NCBI GenBank assembly: GCA_005880985.1
Contig: VBIQ01000017.1
Coordinates: 1 to 64,000 of the forward strand
Direction of reading: 5' to 3'
Source of the DNA: Chloroflexota bacterium
GTDB taxonomy: Bacteria; Chloroflexota; Dormibacteria; Aeolococcales; Aeolococcaceae
Length of the DNA: 64,000 nucleotides
Below, piece by piece: positions 63,275-64,000 of the stretch. The first letter of the stretch is position 1, and each line of letters starts with the position of its first letter. The position numbers and the translations under genes were made by a program. The notes below the pieces were generated by a model that was not told where the DNA came from, did no database searches, and saw only the letters and a program-made list of their open reading frames with translations.

Positions 63275-64000
63275 GTGAGTGTGGCTGTTGCCATGCTGAG
63301 GCGGCGCGCGGTGGTGGCCGCGACGATGGTGGTGGTCGCCGTGGTCATTGCCGCGGCGGTCGGTTCCTACGCCTCGCGCAGCGTCACCGCCACGTGCGAT
63401 GTCCACATGAACCTGATCGCGGCCGAGTCGCCGGCCAGCACGCTGTCGCGCAACCAGGCGGAGCTCGCCAGCGTGGCCCCCGCCCAGGTGGTGGCCGCGG
63501 TGGCCCGTCGGCAGGGCTATGACAGTGCGCAGCTGGTCGCTGACACAACCGTGGCGGCGGCTCCGGGCGACGGCACGCTCATCCAGGTCGTGCTCTCCGC
63601 CGGCAGCCAGATGCAGGCGCAGCGGCTGGCTGGACTGGTCTGCGATCAGCTCGCGGTGCGGCTCAGCGCCCAGCGGCAGGTTGAACGCGCGGGGCTGGCG
63701 GCGCTGGCGCGGGACAATCTCGTGCAGCTCGCGGCTGAGCAGACGGCGCTGCAACGGCAGCTGAGAACCCGACCGGATCCCGTTCTCCAGAAGTCGCTCG
63801 CCGCCATCCAGACGGAGACCGCGCAGGACCAGGCGTTGCTGACCACCCTGGCCGCAACTCCGACCGAGGCGATCACCGCCACTCCCGCCGTCGGCCGTCC
63901 TGAGCAGTTCCTCTGGCGCGCGCTCATCGTCGGCGGCCTCGCCGGCCTCCTCGCCGCCTATCTCCTCGCGATCCTACTGGAGGCGATCGCCGGGCGCTGG
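63275..64000 (+). CDS. Wzz-like chain-length/polysaccharide co-polymerase-type protein (C-terminus cut by window edge)
   Basis: 242 residues visible from a GTG at 63275 (ATG at 63293 is an alternative) and still open at base 64000. An N-terminal membrane helix (about 9-32), an extracytoplasmic helical region with coiled-coil character ('QLAAEQTALQRQLRTRPDP') and a second membrane helix near 215-238 ('ALIVGGLAGLLAAYLLAILL') match the two-helix plan of Wzz/PCP proteins. The remaining sequence may include a cytoplasmic kinase-like part outside the window. It may start another polysaccharide operon. Confidence 0.6.
   Translation, partial: MSVAVAMLRRRAVVAATMVVVAVVIAAAVGSYASRSVTATCDVHMNLIAAESPASTLSRNQAELASVAPAQVVAAVARRQGYDSAQLVADTTVAAAPGDGTLIQVVLSAGSQMQAQRLAGLVCDQLAVRLSAQRQVERAGLAALARDNLVQLAAEQTALQRQLRTRPDPVLQKSLAAIQTETAQDQALLTTLAATPTEAITATPAVGRPEQFLWRALIVGGLAGLLAAYLLAILLEAIAGRW

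Overview
The window is 64 kb of very GC-rich bacterial DNA from a chromosome, packed with overlapping genes and carrying no rRNA, tRNA, CRISPR array or insertion sequence that I can see. Starts are often GTG or TTG, 4-nt stop/start overlaps (GTGA, ATGA, TTGA) are common, and many operon-leading genes have a TANNNT box only 5 to 8 nt before the start codon, which suggests leaderless mRNAs. With the secreted 'GYW-VASDGGIF-FGDA' repeat proteins and a queuosine-salvage hydrolase, this suggests a high-GC Terrabacteria lineage: Candidatus Dormibacterota/Chloroflexota-like or a deep actinobacterium. That placement is inference from style and was not tested by phylogeny.

Most of the window is a cell-surface polysaccharide and glycoprotein region. 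1-5077 (minus) holds three multi-membrane GT-C-type proteins, one PMT-like. 5881-16807 (plus, with a short minus island) has a large Ser/Thr-rich secreted protein, a lipoprotein, a DUF2723 membrane protein, a GT2-ABC permease fusion with its ATPase, and a second secreted protein. 16823-24341 carries a coiled-coil/methyltransferase-like protein, three GT4 enzymes, a CapK-like adenylate-forming enzyme and another GT-C protein. 24510-28031 is a tightly coupled PqqD-like / HPr-kinase-like / double GT2 / nucleotidyltransferase-like operon. 28019-34955 (minus) is two GT4 genes, the complete dTDP-L-rhamnose pathway (rmlA, C, B, D) and a GT2. 35043-35884 is an HTH-MntA/HepT type toxin-antitoxin pair with its own operator.

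35932-41389 (minus) encodes three secreted repeat proteins: CHAP, CHAP plus GH18, and cupredoxin. 41471-48510 (minus) is a second O-antigen-type ABC exporter (wzm, wzt with C-terminal sugar-binding domain), gmd, three GT4 genes and a small coiled-coil protein. It is transcribed divergently from 48604-52182 (methyltransferase plus two GT4), followed by a convergent methyltransferase at 52154-53593.

53680-63098 is more housekeeping: apt, ahcY, an EamA transporter, a cupredoxin lipoprotein, a DrrAB-like ABC exporter, the TldD/TldE protease pair and a queuosine-phosphate salvage enzyme. The window ends inside a Wzz-like two-helix protein.

Working together, dTDP-L-rhamnose and a GDP-6-deoxyhexose would feed at least ten GT4 and several GT2 enzymes, with two Wzm/Wzt exporters moving lipid-linked glycans out. 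The GT-C enzymes probably glycosylate secreted proteins or lipid carriers outside the membrane. The same three-part module (an N-terminal 'RR-x-x-G-x-YP' helix protein or methyltransferase plus two distinctive GT4 types) recurs, pointing to expansion by duplication.
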